Assembly: GCF_006716315.1 (NCBI RefSeq)
Contig: NZ_VFOV01000001.1
Span: 3,674,501-3,738,500 of the forward strand
Source: Nocardioides albertanoniae
GTDB taxonomy: Bacteria; Actinomycetota; Actinomycetes; Propionibacteriales; Nocardioidaceae
Reading direction: 5' to 3'
Length of the DNA: 64,000 nucleotides
Made by a program: the position numbers and the translations under genes. Below the pieces are notes generated by a model. That model saw only the letters and a program-made list of their open reading frames with translations. It was not told the origin of the DNA and made no database searches. Each line of letters begins with the position of its first letter. Within the stretch, counting starts at the first letter, position 1. This document shows, piece after piece, positions 41,838 to 51,239 of this stretch.

Positions 41838-42835
41838 CACAGATCCTTCGGCTCGATGTCGTCGCGGATGCCGATGAAGCTCGGCTGCCGCAGCCGGCCC
41901 TTGTACGTCGCGGCGGCGACGGCGCTGCCATGGGTCTCGACCTCGACCACGAGGAGCGGCTCGACCCAGTGGGTGCCGCGGGCATCCTCCGGAGGCACTC
42001 CCCCGTCGCGGTCGACGTCGGGCCCGGCGAACGGGCTGCGCGGCGTCTCGCGGAGGAGCTCGGCGAGACGCCGGCCCCGCTTGCCGCCGATGCCGCTGCC
42101 GACCCGCCCGCGGTAGACCAGCCCGTCGGGTGTCGGCTGTCCGACGAGCAGGGCGCCGAGCCGCTCGGTGCCTCCCTCGGTGCCCACCTCCGGTCGCCAG
42201 CCGCCGACCACGAGCGAGGCACGGTAGCGGTGGGCCAGCTTCACCCAGTCCTTGGTGCGCTCCCCCGGCCGGTAGCGGCTGCTGCGGCGCTTGGACACGA
42301 TCCCCTCCAGGCCCTGCTCCCGCGTCACCGCGTGCAGCATCTGGCCGTCGTCGTAGGTCTGCGGCACCTGCCAGCTGGACAGGTCGCCGCTCTCGACGAG
42401 CCGCTCGAGGATCTTGCGGCGCTCGGCCCACGGCTCCTCGACGAGCAGCCGTCCGTCGAGCCGGAGCAGGTCGAAGACCATGTAGGTCGCCGGGATCCGC
42501 TCCGCGAACCGCGCCGCGCGGCGGGCGTCGCGGTTGTGCATCCGGTCCATCAGCACCCGGAAGTCGGGCAGCCCGGCGTCGTTGAGCGCGATCACCTCAC
42601 CGTCGACGACGACATCGCGTTCCGGGCCCGTCGCGATCTCGGGCCAGGCGGGGGTGGCGTCGTTGCCGTTGCGCGTGACGAGTCGGGTCTGCGTACGTCC
42701 TTCCTCGGACGCGCCGAGGAGCCGGATGCCATCCCACTTGACCTCATGGACCCATGCGTCACCCAGGGGCGGGTGGTCACCGGGGGTGGCCAGCATGGGA
42801 CGCAGCATCGGGGGCATGTGCCCATCTTGCTTCAT
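41837..42835 (-). CDS. ATP-dependent DNA ligase (LigD ligase type)
   Basis: Up to 332 residues from ATG 42835; ATG 42817 is also possible (MPPMLRPMLATPGD). The nucleotidyltransferase lysine is in HEVKWDGIR, with DGEVIAL, VFDLLRLDGR, EGIVSKRRSSRY and KDWVKLAH as the other ligase motifs, and an OB-fold domain behind. It seals breaks in non-homologous end joining. The adjacent, coupled polymerase gene and divergent Ku gene complete a compact repair locus. Confidence 0.93.
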   Translation of the reverse strand: MKQDGHMPPMLRPMLATPGDHPPLGDAWVHEVKWDGIRLLGASEEGRTQTRLVTRNGNDATPAWPEIATGPERDVVVDGEVIALNDAGLPDFRVLMDRMHNRDARRAARFAERIPATYMVFDLLRLDGRLLVEEPWAERRKILERLVESGDLSSWQVPQTYDDGQMLHAVTREQGLEGIVSKRRSSRYRPGERTKDWVKLAHRYRASLVVGGWRPEVGTEGGTERLGALLVGQPTPDGLVYRGRVGSGIGGKRGRRLAELLRETPRSPFAGPDVDRDGGVPPEDARGTHWVEPLLVVEVETHGSAVAAATYKGRLRQPSFIGIRDDIEPKDL

Positions 42836-42938
42836 CTCGCGGTTGGCCGTGGCGGCTCTGACGTGGGTGAATGGGGTACCGGTATCACCAGATCCGACAG
42901 ATACTTGGTGGACTCATCCAACTGACGAGGGGGTCGGC

Positions 42939-43796
42939 ATGCGCGCGATCTGGAAGGGCGCTGTCTCGTTCGGGCTGGTCAGCGTGCCTGTGAAGCTCTA
43001 CTCGGCGACCGAGTCGCACGACGTCTCCTTCCGGCAGGTGCACGTCGCCGACGGCGGCCGGATCCGCTATCAGCGGATCTGTTCGATCGACGGCGAGGAG
43101 GTGCCCTACTCCGAGATCGCGAAGGGCTACGAGACCGAGGACGGCGAGATGGTCGTGCTCACCGACGACGACTTCGCCAACCTGCCCACGACCTCCTCGC
43201 GCGAGATCGCGGTGGAGAAGTTCGTGCCGGCCGACCAGATCGACCCGATGCTCTTCGAGAAGAGCTACTACCTCGAGCCGGAGAACACCGGGGTCAAGCC
43301 CTACGCGCTGCTGCGCCAGGCGCTCCGCGACGCCGACCGGGTCGCGTTGGTGACCGTCGCGCTGCGCCAGCGCACCACGGTCGCCGCCCTGCGGGTGCGC
43401 GAGACCGACAACGGCGACGTGATCGTGCTGCAGACGATGATGTGGCCCGACGAGATCCGGGTGCCCGACTTCAACGTCGACGCCGGCGAGATCAAGGACT
43501 CCGAGATCAAGATGGCCAACATGCTCGTCGAGACCCTGGCCGGCGACTTCCACGCCGAGGAGTTCTCCGACGACTACGCCGACGCCGTCGACGCGATGGT
43601 GAAGGCCAAGATCGAGGGCGGCGAGGTGGAGCGCACGCCCACTTCCACCAAGACCTCCGGCGAGGTCGTCGACCTGCTCGCCGCGCTGCAGCGCTCCGTC
43701 GCGGCGGCGAAGAAGTCGCGCGGCGAGCCCAGCGATGACGAAGGAAGCCCGGACGAGGCCGAGGAGAAGAAGGCCAAGAAGTCGAAGGCGTCCTAG
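42939..43796 (+). CDS. ku: Non-homologous end-joining protein Ku
   Basis: 285 residues from ATG 42939 with GAGGGGG upstream. Bacterial Ku: MRAIWKGAVSFGLVSVPVKLYSAT, RICSIDGEEVPYSEIAKGYE, DPMLFEKSYYLEP and ANMLVETL. The C-terminal region is a Lys/Glu-rich tail (ending AEEKKAKKSKAS) typical of actinobacterial Ku and involved in DNA binding and ligase recruitment. It diverges from the ligase-polymerase genes, sharing a 103-base promoter region. Confidence 0.96.
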   Translation: MRAIWKGAVSFGLVSVPVKLYSATESHDVSFRQVHVADGGRIRYQRICSIDGEEVPYSEIAKGYETEDGEMVVLTDDDFANLPTTSSREIAVEKFVPADQIDPMLFEKSYYLEPENTGVKPYALLRQALRDADRVALVTVALRQRTTVAALRVRETDNGDVIVLQTMMWPDEIRVPDFNVDAGEIKDSEIKMANMLVETLAGDFHAEEFSDDYADAVDAMVKAKIEGGEVERTPTSTKTSGEVVDLLAALQRSVAAAKKSRGEPSDDEGSPDEAEEKKAKKSKAS

Positions 43797-43906
43797 CGAC
43801 ACGTACCGAAAACTCTGGGTGCGGTCGTGTCGAAAGCGGCAGGCTCTTCTCGACGCGTAGGCGACGACGCGCGACGGACGCGTCGCCGACCCGCTAGGAG
43901 AAGCAG

Positions 43907-44266
43907 ATGCGCTACATGATGTTCGTGAAGATGGACCCGAACGCTGGGCCGCCGCCGGCAGCACTGATGGAGGCGGTCGAGACCGAGATCCAGCAGCAGT
44001 ACGCCGACGGCATCCTGCTCGACGCCGACGGGCTCGGCCCCGCGGTGGAGATCCGGCTGAACGCCGGCGAGGTGACCCACGTCGACGGGCCGTTCGCCGA
44101 GGCCAAGGAGGTGGCCGGCGGGTTCTCGCTCTTCGAGGTGCGCTCGGAGGAGGAGGCCCTCGAGCTCGGCCGCCGGATGGTCCAGCTCCACGTCGACCTG
44201 TGGCCCGGGCAGGACGTCACCGTCGAGATGCGGCCGTTGTTCGGTCCGCCGGCCCCGGCTGAATGA
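43907..44266 (+). CDS. YCII/DGPF family protein
   Basis: 119 residues with AGGAGA before ATG 43907. The family features are MRYMMFVKMDPNA, the THVDGPFAEAKEVAGGF block containing DGPF, and FEVRSEEEALELGRRM. DGPF proteins are small cytosolic alpha/beta proteins of unknown activity that are co-encoded with ECF42 sigma factors. It overlaps the sigma gene by four bases, so it forms such a module here. Confidence 0.9.
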   Translation: MRYMMFVKMDPNAGPPPAALMEAVETEIQQQYADGILLDADGLGPAVEIRLNAGEVTHVDGPFAEAKEVAGGFSLFEVRSEEEALELGRRMVQLHVDLWPGQDVTVEMRPLFGPPAPAE

Positions 44267-45567
44267 GCTCACCCACCGACGACGCGATCCTCGCGGTCTG
44301 GCGCAACGAGTCCGTACGCCTCCTCGCCGGCCTGGCGCGGATGACGCACGACCTCGACCTGGCCGAGGACCTCGCTCAGGATGCTCTCGTCGCGGCCCTG
44401 GAACAGTGGCCGCGCGAGGGCATCCCCCGCAACCCCGGCGCGTGGCTGATGTCGATCGCGAAGCGGCGCGCGATCGACGGCTTCCGCCGCGACGAGGTGC
44501 TGCGCCGCAAGGTCGCCCTGCTGGGCCACGAACTGGAGGAGGGTGAGATGCCTGACCTGGCTGCCGCGGTCGACCACATCGAGGACGATGTGCTGCGACT
44601 GATGTTCCTCTCCTGCCACCCGGCGCTCGCGCCCGACTCCCGCACGGTGCTCACGCTGCGGCTGGTGGGCGGGCTGACGACCGCCGAGATCGCCCGGGCC
44701 TACTTCGCCAAGGAGTCGGCCGTCGGCCAGCGGATCTCGCGGGCCAAGCGCACCCTGGCCGAGGCCGGGGCGTCGTTCGAGCTGCCGGTGGGCGCGGAGC
44801 GGGCCTCACGCATGCGCGAGGTGATGCAGACGATCTATCTCGTCTTCAACGAGGGCTACACGGCCACCGCGGGGCCCTCGTGGACCCGGCCCGAGCTGTG
44901 CCTGGAGGGCATGCGGCTGGCCAGGATGCTGGCCGCGCTCGCTCCCGGCGACCCCGAGGCGCAGGCGCTGCAGGGGCTGCTGGAGATCCAGGGGTCACGG
45001 CTGGTGGCCCGGGCCGACGCTTCGGGGAAGCCGGTGCTGCTCGAGGATCAGGACCGCACCCGCTGGGACCAGCTCCTGCTGCGCCGCGGCCTCGCCGCGG
45101 TCGAGCGGGCGACGGCGCTGGCCACCTCCGGCATCCCCGGCGGGAGCTATCTGGTGCAGGCGATGATCGCCGCCTGCCACGGCCGCGCCCGGCGCGCGGA
45201 GGAGACCGACTGGGCCGAGATCGCCCGGCTCTACGACCTCCTCGCCTCCGGTGCTCCCGGTGCCGTCATCGAGGTCAACCGGGCGGTCGCCCACGGGCGC
45301 GCGTTCGGGCCCGAGGCGGGTCTCGCGATCCTGGCGGCACTCCCCGACGGGGCTCTTGCGGGCTCACACCTGCCCAGCGGCGTACGCGGGGATCTGCTGC
45401 ATCGCGCCGGGCGGCATCTCGAAGCCGCGGCGGCGTTCGCCGAGGCGGCCTCGCTGACCACCAACGCCGACGAGCGATCGTTGCTCGAAAGTCGTGCGAC
45501 CGCGTGTCGAAACCACGCGGTCCCGTCCGACGCGTCAGTATCGACCACCTCTGGATCAGGAGACTGA
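44263..45567 (+). CDS. ECF42-type RNA polymerase sigma factor
   Basis: 434 residues, unusually long for an ECF sigma. The N-terminal sigma-2 region (DLDLAEDLAQDALVAALEQWPREGIPRNPGAWLMSIAKRRAID) and sigma-4 helix-turn-helix (TAEIARAYFAKESAVGQRISRAKRTL) are followed by a C-terminal domain of about 250 residues with TPR-like helices, a hallmark of ECF42 proteins (VFNEGYTATAGPSW, LLLRRGLAAVERA). No anti-sigma gene is adjacent; control is thought to be within the protein. It overlaps the DGPF gene and is one base from the hydrolase. Confidence 0.9.
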   Translation: MSSPTDDAILAVWRNESVRLLAGLARMTHDLDLAEDLAQDALVAALEQWPREGIPRNPGAWLMSIAKRRAIDGFRRDEVLRRKVALLGHELEEGEMPDLAAAVDHIEDDVLRLMFLSCHPALAPDSRTVLTLRLVGGLTTAEIARAYFAKESAVGQRISRAKRTLAEAGASFELPVGAERASRMREVMQTIYLVFNEGYTATAGPSWTRPELCLEGMRLARMLAALAPGDPEAQALQGLLEIQGSRLVARADASGKPVLLEDQDRTRWDQLLLRRGLAAVERATALATSGIPGGSYLVQAMIAACHGRARRAEETDWAEIARLYDLLASGAPGAVIEVNRAVAHGRAFGPEAGLAILAALPDGALAGSHLPSGVRGDLLHRAGRHLEAAAAFAEAASLTTNADERSLLESRATACRNHAVPSDASVSTTSGSGD

Positions 45568-45568
45568 C

Positions 45569-46384
45569 ATGACCACGACCACCACCTCTGCCGACGGCTC
45601 CACCATCGCCTACGACGTCACCGGGACCGGTCCGGCGCTCGTGCTCGTCGACGGCGCCCTGTGCTACCGCGAGATGGGCCCCTCGAAGGACCTCGCGGCG
45701 GCGCTGTCCGACCGATTCACCGTCTACCGCTACGACCGTCGCGGCCGCGGCGAGAGCACCATCGCCACCGACGCCACACCGGGCACCACCGAGGCGGTCG
45801 AGCAGGAGGTCGCCGACCTCGGCGCGGTCATCAAGGCCGCCGGCGGCCATGCGTATCTGCTCGGCCAGAGCTCCGGCGCCGCCCTGGCGCTGGAGGCTGC
45901 TCGCGCCGGGCTGCCGATCGATGCGGTCGTGGCCTACGAGGCGCCGTTCATCCTCGACGACACCCAATCCCCCAACGACGCCGATCTCGGCGACCGGGTC
46001 GCCCGGCTGGTGAAACGCGGCAAACGGGCCGCGGCCGTCGACCTGTTCATGCGCACCGTCGGGGTGCCGTGGCTGATGGTCAAGGTGATGCGGCTGACGC
46101 CGGTGTTCCGGAAGCTGTCGGCGGTGGCGCACACGCTGCCCTACGATGTCTCGATCGTGCTGCCCTTCCAGCAGGGGATGGCGCTGCCGAAGGGCTACTA
46201 CGAGGGCGTGAAGGTGCGCGTGTTGTCCGTGGCCGGGAGCAAGAGCCCGACGTATATGACCAACGCCCAGCAGGCGATCTCCCAGGCCATCCCGGACGGG
46301 CGCTACGTGGTGCTCGACGGGCAGAACCACATGGTCAAGGCGTCGGCGCTGGCCCCGGTCTCAGCAGAGTTCTTCACCGCCTGA
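45569..46384 (+). CDS. Alpha/beta hydrolase in ECF42 cluster
   Basis: 271 residues from ATG 45569, with AGGAG upstream, one base after the sigma gene stop. Fold features: ALVLVDGALCYREMGP, YDRRGRGEST, nucleophile elbow LLGQSSGAALALEA and a C-terminal DGQNHMVKA. Substrate is unknown. Close spacing behind the DGPF and ECF42 genes suggests one regulon, perhaps with the hydrolase as its effector (inference). Confidence 0.85.
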   Translation: MTTTTTSADGSTIAYDVTGTGPALVLVDGALCYREMGPSKDLAAALSDRFTVYRYDRRGRGESTIATDATPGTTEAVEQEVADLGAVIKAAGGHAYLLGQSSGAALALEAARAGLPIDAVVAYEAPFILDDTQSPNDADLGDRVARLVKRGKRAAAVDLFMRTVGVPWLMVKVMRLTPVFRKLSAVAHTLPYDVSIVLPFQQGMALPKGYYEGVKVRVLSVAGSKSPTYMTNAQQAISQAIPDGRYVVLDGQNHMVKASALAPVSAEFFTA

Positions 46385-46453
46385 CGCCGAGTCCGCGCTT
46401 CGCGCGGTTACTCCCTCGCTCGGCGCTTCAGGGGGTCATCTAGGCTGCGGAGC

Positions 46454-47092
46454 ATGGCGCAGCTGTGGGACATCTCACCACCCGTTCACGCATCCTCGCC
46501 GGTCTTCCCCGGCGATCACGCCACCGAGGTGGGGTGGACCTTCCGGATCGGACCCGGCTGCCCGGTCAACGTCGCCGAGATCTCGGTGTCGGCGCACGTC
46601 GGCGCGCACGCGGACGCTCCGCTCCACTTCACCGACGACGGCACGCCCGCCGGCGAGATGGCGCTGGAGCCGTTCCTCGGGCGGTGCCGGGTCATCGACG
46701 TCGCGGGGGTGCGTCCGCTGGTCACCGTCGACGACGTCGACGTCACCGACCTGCCGCCGCGCGTGCTGTTCCGGACGTACGAGGTCCAGCCGGCGACCTG
46801 GGACGACGACTTCTGCGCGCTCGACCCGGCGCTGATCGACCTCCTGGCCGCCCACGGCGTACGCCTGGTCGGCACCGACGCGGCCAGCCTCGACCCGTCC
46901 TCCTCCAAGGACCTGCCGGCCCACTTCGCGACCCATCGTCACGACGTACGCATCCTGGAGAACCTGCTGCTCGACGACGTCCCCGCGGGCGACTACGAGC
47001 TGATCGCGCTCCCCCTCAAGCTCACCACCGCCGACGCCGCGCCCGTGCGCGCCGTGCTCCGGGCGCTCCCCACCCAGGAAGGTGCCGCATGA
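46454..47092 (+). CDS. kynB: Arylformamidase (kynurenine formamidase)
   Basis: 212 residues of the metal-dependent cyclase family: [16 protein letters not shown] at the start, metal-binding [29 protein letters not shown] and [19 protein letters not shown]. It hydrolyses N-formylkynurenine to kynurenine. The ATGA overlap with kynU and the kynA gene at the end make a three-gene tryptophan-to-anthranilate operon. Confidence 0.95.
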   Translation: MAQLWDISPPVHASSPVFPGDHATEVGWTFRIGPGCPVNVAEISVSAHVGAHADAPLHFTDDGTPAGEMALEPFLGRCRVIDVAGVRPLVTVDDVDVTDLPPRVLFRTYEVQPATWDDDFCALDPALIDLLAAHGVRLVGTDAASLDPSSSKDLPAHFATHRHDVRILENLLLDDVPAGDYELIALPLKLTTADAAPVRAVLRALPTQEGAA

Positions 47093-48357
47093 ACCGCGAC
47101 GACGCCGTCGCTCTCGACCGGACCGACCCGCTGGCCCCGCTGCGGGACCTCTTCGACCTGCCCGAGGGCACGATCTACCTCGACGGCAACTCGCTCGGGG
47201 CGCTCCCCCGCACCACCGCCGGCCGGGTGGCCGAGGTGGTCACCCAGGAGTGGGGACAGGGGCTGATCGGATCCTGGAACACCGCCTCCTGGATCAGCCT
47301 GCCCCAGCGGGTCGGCGACAAGGTCGCCCGGATCGTCGGCGCAGGTCAGGGCGAGGTCGTAATCGCCGACTCGACCTCGCTCAACGTCTACAAGGTGCTC
47401 GCCTCGGCGCTCTCGATGGCCGCTGCCGACTCCCCCGACCGCACGGTCGTGGTCAGCGAGCGCAGCAACTTCCCGACCGACCTCTACATCGCCTCCTCGC
47501 TGTGCCGCGAGCGTGGCTACGAGCTGGTGCTGGTCGACTCTCCGGACGAGATCGAGGGGCTGCTGGATCGCACCGCGGTGCTGATGCTGACCGAGGTCAA
47601 CTACCGCACCGGCTACCTGCACTCGATGGCCTCGGTGACGGCGGCAGCCCACGAGCACGGCGCGCTCGTCGTCTGGGACCTGTGCCACTCGGCCGGCGCG
47701 GTGCCGGTCGACCTGGGTGGCGCCGACGCCGACTTCGCGATCGGCTGCGGCTACAAGTTCCTCAACGGCGGTCCGGGATCGCCCGCGTTCCTGTGGGTCA
47801 ACCCACGCCACGTCGCCCGGTTCGAGCAGCCGTTGTCAGGCTGGATGGGGCATGCGGCACCGTTCGAGATGTCACCGGGCTACCGTCCGGCCGAGGGGGT
47901 CTCGCGCTACCTGTCCGGCACCCCGGCCGTCATCGGCATCTCGGCCCTGGAGTGCGGTGTGGACACGGTGCTCGCCGCCGAGGCGTACGGCGGGCTGCCG
48001 GCGCTCCGGGAGAAGTCGCTCGCGCTGACCCGGCTCTTCGCCGACCTGGTCGCCGCCCGGTTGCCCGGGTTCACGATCGAGTCGCCGCTGGACGACGCCC
48101 AGCGTGGCAGCCAGCTGTCGCTGAGCGTCGGCGACGGCGCGTACGCGATCGTGCAGGCGCTCATCGAGCGCGGTGTCGTCGGCGACTTCCGAGCAGGGCC
48201 CAAGAATTCAACACAGCCCGACATCCTGCGGTTCGGCGTGACCCCGCTCTACACCCGCTACGTCGACATCTGGGACGCCGTCGACCACCTGGTCGCGGTG
48301 ATGGACAACGAGGAATGGCGCGCCGAGCGCTTCGCGACCCGAGGAGCAGTGACATGA
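47089..48357 (+). CDS. kynU: Kynureninase
   Basis: 422 residues, PLP-dependent. [15 protein letters not shown] at the start, [14 protein letters not shown] with the conserved aspartate/histidine region, and the Schiff-base Lys in [12 protein letters not shown]. It cleaves kynurenine to anthranilate and alanine. Overlaps kynB and kynA by four bases each. Length matches bacterial KynU. Confidence 0.96.
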   Translation: MNRDDAVALDRTDPLAPLRDLFDLPEGTIYLDGNSLGALPRTTAGRVAEVVTQEWGQGLIGSWNTASWISLPQRVGDKVARIVGAGQGEVVIADSTSLNVYKVLASALSMAAADSPDRTVVVSERSNFPTDLYIASSLCRERGYELVLVDSPDEIEGLLDRTAVLMLTEVNYRTGYLHSMASVTAAAHEHGALVVWDLCHSAGAVPVDLGGADADFAIGCGYKFLNGGPGSPAFLWVNPRHVARFEQPLSGWMGHAAPFEMSPGYRPAEGVSRYLSGTPAVIGISALECGVDTVLAAEAYGGLPALREKSLALTRLFADLVAARLPGFTIESPLDDAQRGSQLSLSVGDGAYAIVQALIERGVVGDFRAGPKNSTQPDILRFGVTPLYTRYVDIWDAVDHLVAVMDNEEWRAERFATRGAVT

Positions 48358-49166
48358 GCAGCGAGACCGACGGGGCGCAGGACCTTCCGATGGACTACTC
48401 CGACTATCTCCATCTGCCGGAGGTGCTCGGCGCGCAGCATCCGCTCTCGGGCGATCACCACGAGATGCTCTTCATCGTGCAGCACCAGGCGATGGAGCTG
48501 TGGATGCGGCTGGCGCTGCACGAGCTGACCGAGGCGCAGCGGCTGATCTCGGCCGACGAGGTGCGGCCGGCGTTCAAGGGGCTGGCCCGGGTCTCGCGGA
48601 TCATGGAGCAGCTCGTGCACGCCTGGGACGTGCTCTCCACGCTGACTCCGACCGAGTACGACAAGTTCCGCCCCTATCTGGCCACCGGGTCCGGTTTCCA
48701 GTCGTGGCAGTACCGCTGCATCGAGTTCGCGCTCGGCAACAAGGCGGCCTACACGCTCCGGGTGCACGAGGGCCGGCCGCACGAGCAGGATGTGCTGGGT
48801 GCCTACGGACGGCCCTCGCTCTACGACGAGTCGCTGCGCCTGCTGGCCCGGCGCGGCTTCGAGATCCCGGCCGACCATCTCGACCGGGACTGGAAGCAGG
48901 AGTACGCCGCCTCCGACGCCGTCGAGGCCGCCTGGGGCGAGGTCTACCGCGACCCCGAGAAGCACTGGGACCTCTACGAGCTCGGCGAGGAGCTCACCGA
49001 CCTGGAGACCGCTTTCCGGGTCTGGCGGTTCCGGCACGTGACCACGGTCGAGCGCATCATCGGCTTCAAGCCCGGCACCGGCGGCACCTCCGGCGTCTCC
49101 TACCTGCGCAAGCAGCTCGACATCATCCTGTTCCCCGAGCTGTGGGCGATGCGTACGGGGCTGTAG
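48354..49166 (+). CDS. kynA: Tryptophan 2,3-dioxygenase
   Basis: 270 residues, haem enzyme opening the indole ring to give N-formylkynurenine. Conserved [37 protein letters not shown] (substrate pocket with FIxxHQxxELW), SGFQSWQYR, and the proximal haem His in [24 protein letters not shown]. It comes last in the operon although it performs the first step. Three bases separate its stop from the convergent MTHFR gene. Confidence 0.96.
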   Translation: MSSETDGAQDLPMDYSDYLHLPEVLGAQHPLSGDHHEMLFIVQHQAMELWMRLALHELTEAQRLISADEVRPAFKGLARVSRIMEQLVHAWDVLSTLTPTEYDKFRPYLATGSGFQSWQYRCIEFALGNKAAYTLRVHEGRPHEQDVLGAYGRPSLYDESLRLLARRGFEIPADHLDRDWKQEYAASDAVEAAWGEVYRDPEKHWDLYELGEELTDLETAFRVWRFRHVTTVERIIGFKPGTGGTSGVSYLRKQLDIILFPELWAMRTGL

Positions 49167-49169
49167 CGC

Positions 49170-50090
49170 TCAGCGCTCCAGCTTGCCGCGGAGCCGTTCG
49201 GCGAGGCGTACGGAGGCCTCGATCTCGACCTTGCGGATCGAGACCGACTCGATGTTGATGCCGAACGGCACGCCGAGCTGGCGGCAGAACGCCATCAGCT
49301 CGAGCGCGGTCGCCTCGGCCTGCTCGAGCGAGGCGTCGAGGGTGTCGGCGGCCTGCCGCAGCTCGTTCTCGATCCAGTTCGGCACGTCGACGCCGAGCCA
49401 GCGCAGGAACTCCAGGGTCTTCATCGACCCGCACACCGAGAAGGTGAAGATGATCGGCACCGGCTCGATGCCGCGTGCCCGACACTCGTAGCCGTAGTCG
49501 GAGACGAGGTTCTTCGCAGCGTTGACGTCGTAGACGACCTGCGTCACGAAGTAGGAGCAGCCGGCCTCCTGCTTCGCGATCAGGCGCAGGTGCTCATCGC
49601 CCTTGGCCGTGTGACGCTCCGGGATCGCGACCGCTCCGAGGAGCAGGTCGGGGTTGGTCTCCTGCCGGATCTCCTGGGCACGGCGCAGGCTGGTCGCGAC
49701 CCGCTTCTCGCCCGAGGAGGCGCCGACGAAGACCGAGAGCGCCCGGGCCGGATCCTGCGTCTTGACCCAGTCGCGCAGCGCCGGCTCGTCATACTTGCCG
49801 GTCGCGCGGTAGACGATCGCCGGCACGTCGAGACCGACGAGGTTGCGCTCGAGGAAGGCAGCAGGATCGAGGGTGCGTACGAACGGGAACGGCCGCTCCT
49901 CCGGGTTGCGGTCGGACTCGTCGTCGATGTCGTAGAGGACCAGACCGTCGAGATCGAGCGGCTTGATCCGCTCGAGCGTCACCTCGGCGATCTGCTGCAC
50001 CCTCTCGGGTGCCGTCGTCACCCTCGGTGGCGTGACGGCGAAAAGCAGAATCTCGCCGGCCCGGTCACTGATGCGCTGCTGCAGATCCAC
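49170..50090 (-). CDS. Methylenetetrahydrofolate reductase-like protein
   Basis: 306 residues of the MTHFR TIM-barrel family. Seen: VTPPRVTTAPERVQQIAEV, LDGLVLYDIDDES, KQEAGCSYFVTQVVYDV and the VCGSMKTLEFLRWLGVDVPNWIENEL region typical of MetF. It is shorter and more divergent at the N-terminus than canonical MetF (which opens with a SFEFFPPK pattern), so it may be a variant rather than the main enzyme of methionine synthesis. Encoded alone, downstream of the nested palindrome element. Confidence 0.75.
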   Translation of the reverse strand: MDLQQRISDRAGEILLFAVTPPRVTTAPERVQQIAEVTLERIKPLDLDGLVLYDIDDESDRNPEERPFPFVRTLDPAAFLERNLVGLDVPAIVYRATGKYDEPALRDWVKTQDPARALSVFVGASSGEKRVATSLRRAQEIRQETNPDLLLGAVAIPERHTAKGDEHLRLIAKQEAGCSYFVTQVVYDVNAAKNLVSDYGYECRARGIEPVPIIFTFSVCGSMKTLEFLRWLGVDVPNWIENELRQAADTLDASLEQAEATALELMAFCRQLGVPFGINIESVSIRKVEIEASVRLAERLRGKLER

Positions 50091-50144
50091 GACACCAACG
50101 CTAACGGAGCCGAGCGAACCCTGCGCATCCGTCCCACTCCAGCG

Positions 50145-50238
50145 CCGAGTCGGCTCGTTCTGACCAAGATCCCCGCCGAGTCGGCTCGTTAGAACGAGCC
50201 GACTCGGCGATGTTTCACGTCAGGATGCGCCGACTCGG
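50145..50238. repeat. Nested palindrome element, copy B
   Basis: Same plan as copy A at 20978. Outer arms are at 50145-50165 and 50218-50238. The inner 17-bp perfect stem at 50174-50209 has a two-base AG loop, and a T-rich spacer (ATGTTTCA) follows on the right. It fills most of the gap between the CitE stop and the MTHFR start. Compared with copy A, the stem has compensatory T-A to C-G changes and the loop is inverted. Confidence 0.85.
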
Positions 50239-50243
50239 CCTCG

Positions 50244-51146
50244 TCAGTAGACGCTGGGGCCGGAGGTCGGGTCGCCGTACGTGTCGGGCTTGATCTTGAA
50301 CAGCTCGGCGCGACGCTTGATGGTCTCGGCGCGGGCCAGCCGCGGCTTGTCGCTGCCGTCGCGGATCACCCGGCCGCCCTCATCGAACTTGTGGAGGAAC
50401 TCGTACGCCCAGGAGACGTCCGACGGGGACGGGCTGAACGACTCGTTGATCACCGACGGCTGCTCGACGTCGAGGCAGAGCTTGCCGGTCATGCCCATCG
50501 AGACGCCGTCGGCCGATTGCTCGCGCAGCAGCGGGTGGCTGCTGCCCACCGTCGGTCCGTCGATCGGACCGGGAAGGTTGCCGATCCGCGAGGCGAGGAC
50601 GAGCTTGGTGCGCGGGTAGGACATGGCGAGCGGATCGTTCTCCGCGCCGGTGTCGCGCCGGTAGTCGCCCGACCCGAACGCGAGCCGATAGGCGCCCCGG
50701 GCCCGCGCGATCGTCGCGGCGTCCTCGATGCCCAGCGCCGACTCGAGCAACGGGATCACCGGGGTCTTGCCGCCGAGGCGCTGGAACGTGTCGGTGACCT
50801 GGTCGGGCGACTCCGTCTTCGCGAGCATCACACCGGCAAGGTTCTCGATGCCGGCCAGCGCCGCGATGTCGTCGCCCCAGTCGCTGGTCGTCCAGTCGTT
50901 GATGCGCACCCACGCCCGACCGCCGCCGTTTAGCCACCCGGTCACGTTCTCGCGTGCCTTGGTCTTCAGCGAGCTGTCGATCGCGTCCTCCATGTCGAGG
51001 ATGATCTGGTCGGCGCGGCTCAGCTGAGCATCATCGAAGAGCTCCGTACGCATCGCAGAGACGAGCAGCCAGGCCCTGGCGTTGTGTCCCTCGACTCGGT
51101 TGGCTTCGCGCAGCTTGCGCTTCTCGGCGATCTCGGTCGTGCTCAT
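50244..51146 (-). CDS. CitE/HpcH-type CoA ester lyase
   Basis: 300 residues, a TIM-barrel aldolase of the CitE/HpcH group. Metal and substrate motifs are in ADQIILDMEDAIDSSLKTKAREN, RAWVRINDW, VIPLLESALGIEDA and AFGSGDYRRDTG. The C-terminal half contains FGSGDY and KPRLARAETI. Typical activities are citramalyl-CoA, malyl-CoA or beta-hydroxyacyl-CoA lyase. No citrate lyase partners are encoded nearby. Nested palindrome copy B follows the gene. Confidence 0.85.
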   Translation of the reverse strand: MSTTEIAEKRKLREANRVEGHNARAWLLVSAMRTELFDDAQLSRADQIILDMEDAIDSSLKTKARENVTGWLNGGGRAWVRINDWTTSDWGDDIAALAGIENLAGVMLAKTESPDQVTDTFQRLGGKTPVIPLLESALGIEDAATIARARGAYRLAFGSGDYRRDTGAENDPLAMSYPRTKLVLASRIGNLPGPIDGPTVGSSHPLLREQSADGVSMGMTGKLCLDVEQPSVINESFSPSPSDVSWAYEFLHKFDEGGRVIRDGSDKPRLARAETIKRRAELFKIKPDTYGDPTSGPSVY

Positions 51147-51239
51147 CGTTCGTGTATCTCCCTACTGGCGCCCTGGGTTGAGCCCGTTTCGGACGGTAAT
51201 CCACTCCTTCGGTGACTCGCGAGTACGCGACTCTGTGAC

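Noticed and set aside
43850..43890. CGACGCGT/ACGCGTCG inverted repeat near 43853-43888 as a regulatory site
   Set aside because: GC-rich repeats of this size are frequent here; it is more likely part of the Ku terminator region and gave no further support.
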